From positions 2,206-66,205 of the forward strand of contig JAJYMC010000039.1 in NCBI GenBank assembly GCA_021787335.1: a stretch of 64,000 bases of DNA. The letters run 5' to 3'. This DNA is from Bacillota bacterium (GTDB lineage Bacteria > Bacillota > Sulfobacillia > JAJYWN01 > JAJZPE01). The notes beneath the pieces are model-generated. The model worked only from the letters and a program-made list of their open reading frames with translations, searched no databases and was not told the DNA's origin. The translations under genes were made by a program, and so were the position numbers. This document shows positions 63,877 through 64,000 of the stretch, in pieces (position 1 is the first letter of the stretch; each line of letters starts with the position of its first letter).

Positions 63877-64000
63877 GTGTTCGATAAGGCGCTCACCCCG
63901 ACCCTCGGTGCCATTGTGCAGGAAGGGCAGTTCTGGCCGCTTCTGTTGATCCTCGCCGTAGGCGTCTATGTCGTCTACGACTGGCTGCAGAAGCGAAAGC
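63877..64000 (+). CDS. Membrane protein, N-terminal part (cut by window end)
   Basis: The GTG at 63877 follows GAGGGGG. The first 41 residues (MFDKALTPTLGAIVQEGQFW...) contain one membrane helix (PLLLILAVGVYVVYDWL) and stay open to the window end. The family cannot be told. Confidence 0.6.
   Translation, partial: MFDKALTPTLGAIVQEGQFWPLLLILAVGVYVVYDWLQKRK

Overview
The window looks like chromosomal DNA of a GC-rich, spore-forming member of the Bacillota (Firmicutes). Support comes from an intact pro-sigma-K gene, two T-box leaders, a Firmicutes-style 6S RNA, the alaS / ruvX / DUF1292 / mltG gene set, an AspRS with the non-discriminating-type DHGG signature, strong AAGGAGG ribosome sites and very frequent TTG and GTG starts. 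The lineage cannot be fixed more closely from sequence reading alone. I see no tRNA, rRNA, CRISPR array or intact insertion sequence.

Layout. 0-6.1 kb: the tail of an AT-richer, possibly TIR-type gene, a metallo-beta-lactamase-fold hydrolase, a CPBP-like membrane protein, then hisS-aspS. 6.2-9.4 kb: two small exported proteins and a membrane-anchored DUF916-like protein, with a strong promoter and terminator inside the cassette (leader or small RNA), followed by 6S RNA. 9.5-21.3 kb: a membrane protein, threonine aldolase, then a glycan locus (FkbM methyltransferase, UDP-sugar dehydrogenase, NAD epimerase, GT2-TPR protein and a ~1,210-residue GT4-GT2-TPR protein next to rarA). 21.4-24.9 kb: iscR-iscS-iscU-mnmA, an iron-sulfur and tRNA-thiolation operon. 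25-29 kb: an AT-richer MFS exporter, then a minus-strand group with UbiX and a stand-alone LigD-type phosphoesterase. 29-31.4 kb: PRC-barrel, a CTG-started zinc ribbon, YtxH-like and AI-2E-family genes. 31.4-35.3 kb: an alanine T-box controlling a HEAT-repeat protein and alaS.

35.3-40.7 kb is the most distinctive region. A cysteine T-box (specifier TGC) precedes cysE, cysK and a 400-residue fusion of a siroheme-type sulfite reductase domain, two [4Fe-4S] ferredoxin motifs and a TusA-like domain. Two tiny overlapping genes, a YeiH-family exporter and a 25-residue remnant of a LarE-like PP-loop protein follow. This block lies between alaS and the ruvX-DUF1292-mltG genes that usually follow it. 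40.8-48.7 kb holds a rhomboid protease, a ferredoxin-tailed aldo/keto reductase, ruvX, DUF1292, mltG, a zinc-ribbon/PH-like protein, ahcY and a class B PBP. 48.7-55.2 kb holds two tandem MFS paralogues, a stomatin-like protein, a Gly/Tyr-rich protein, a hemerythrin-like protein, a degenerate Nudix protein and a DUF134 regulator with a disturbed 3' end. 55.2-64 kb holds sigK, YqeG phosphatase, a single-domain response regulator, prepilin peptidase, an M20 amidohydrolase, DUF192, a molybdopterin oxidoreductase, threonine synthase and a gene cut by the window end.

The best leads are the cysteine-controlled sulfite-reductase/TusA module, an inverted repeat that could hide the sigK ribosome site on read-through mRNA, the small exported-protein cassette, and several very small genes. 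Function calls rest on motifs recognised by eye; no database search was run.
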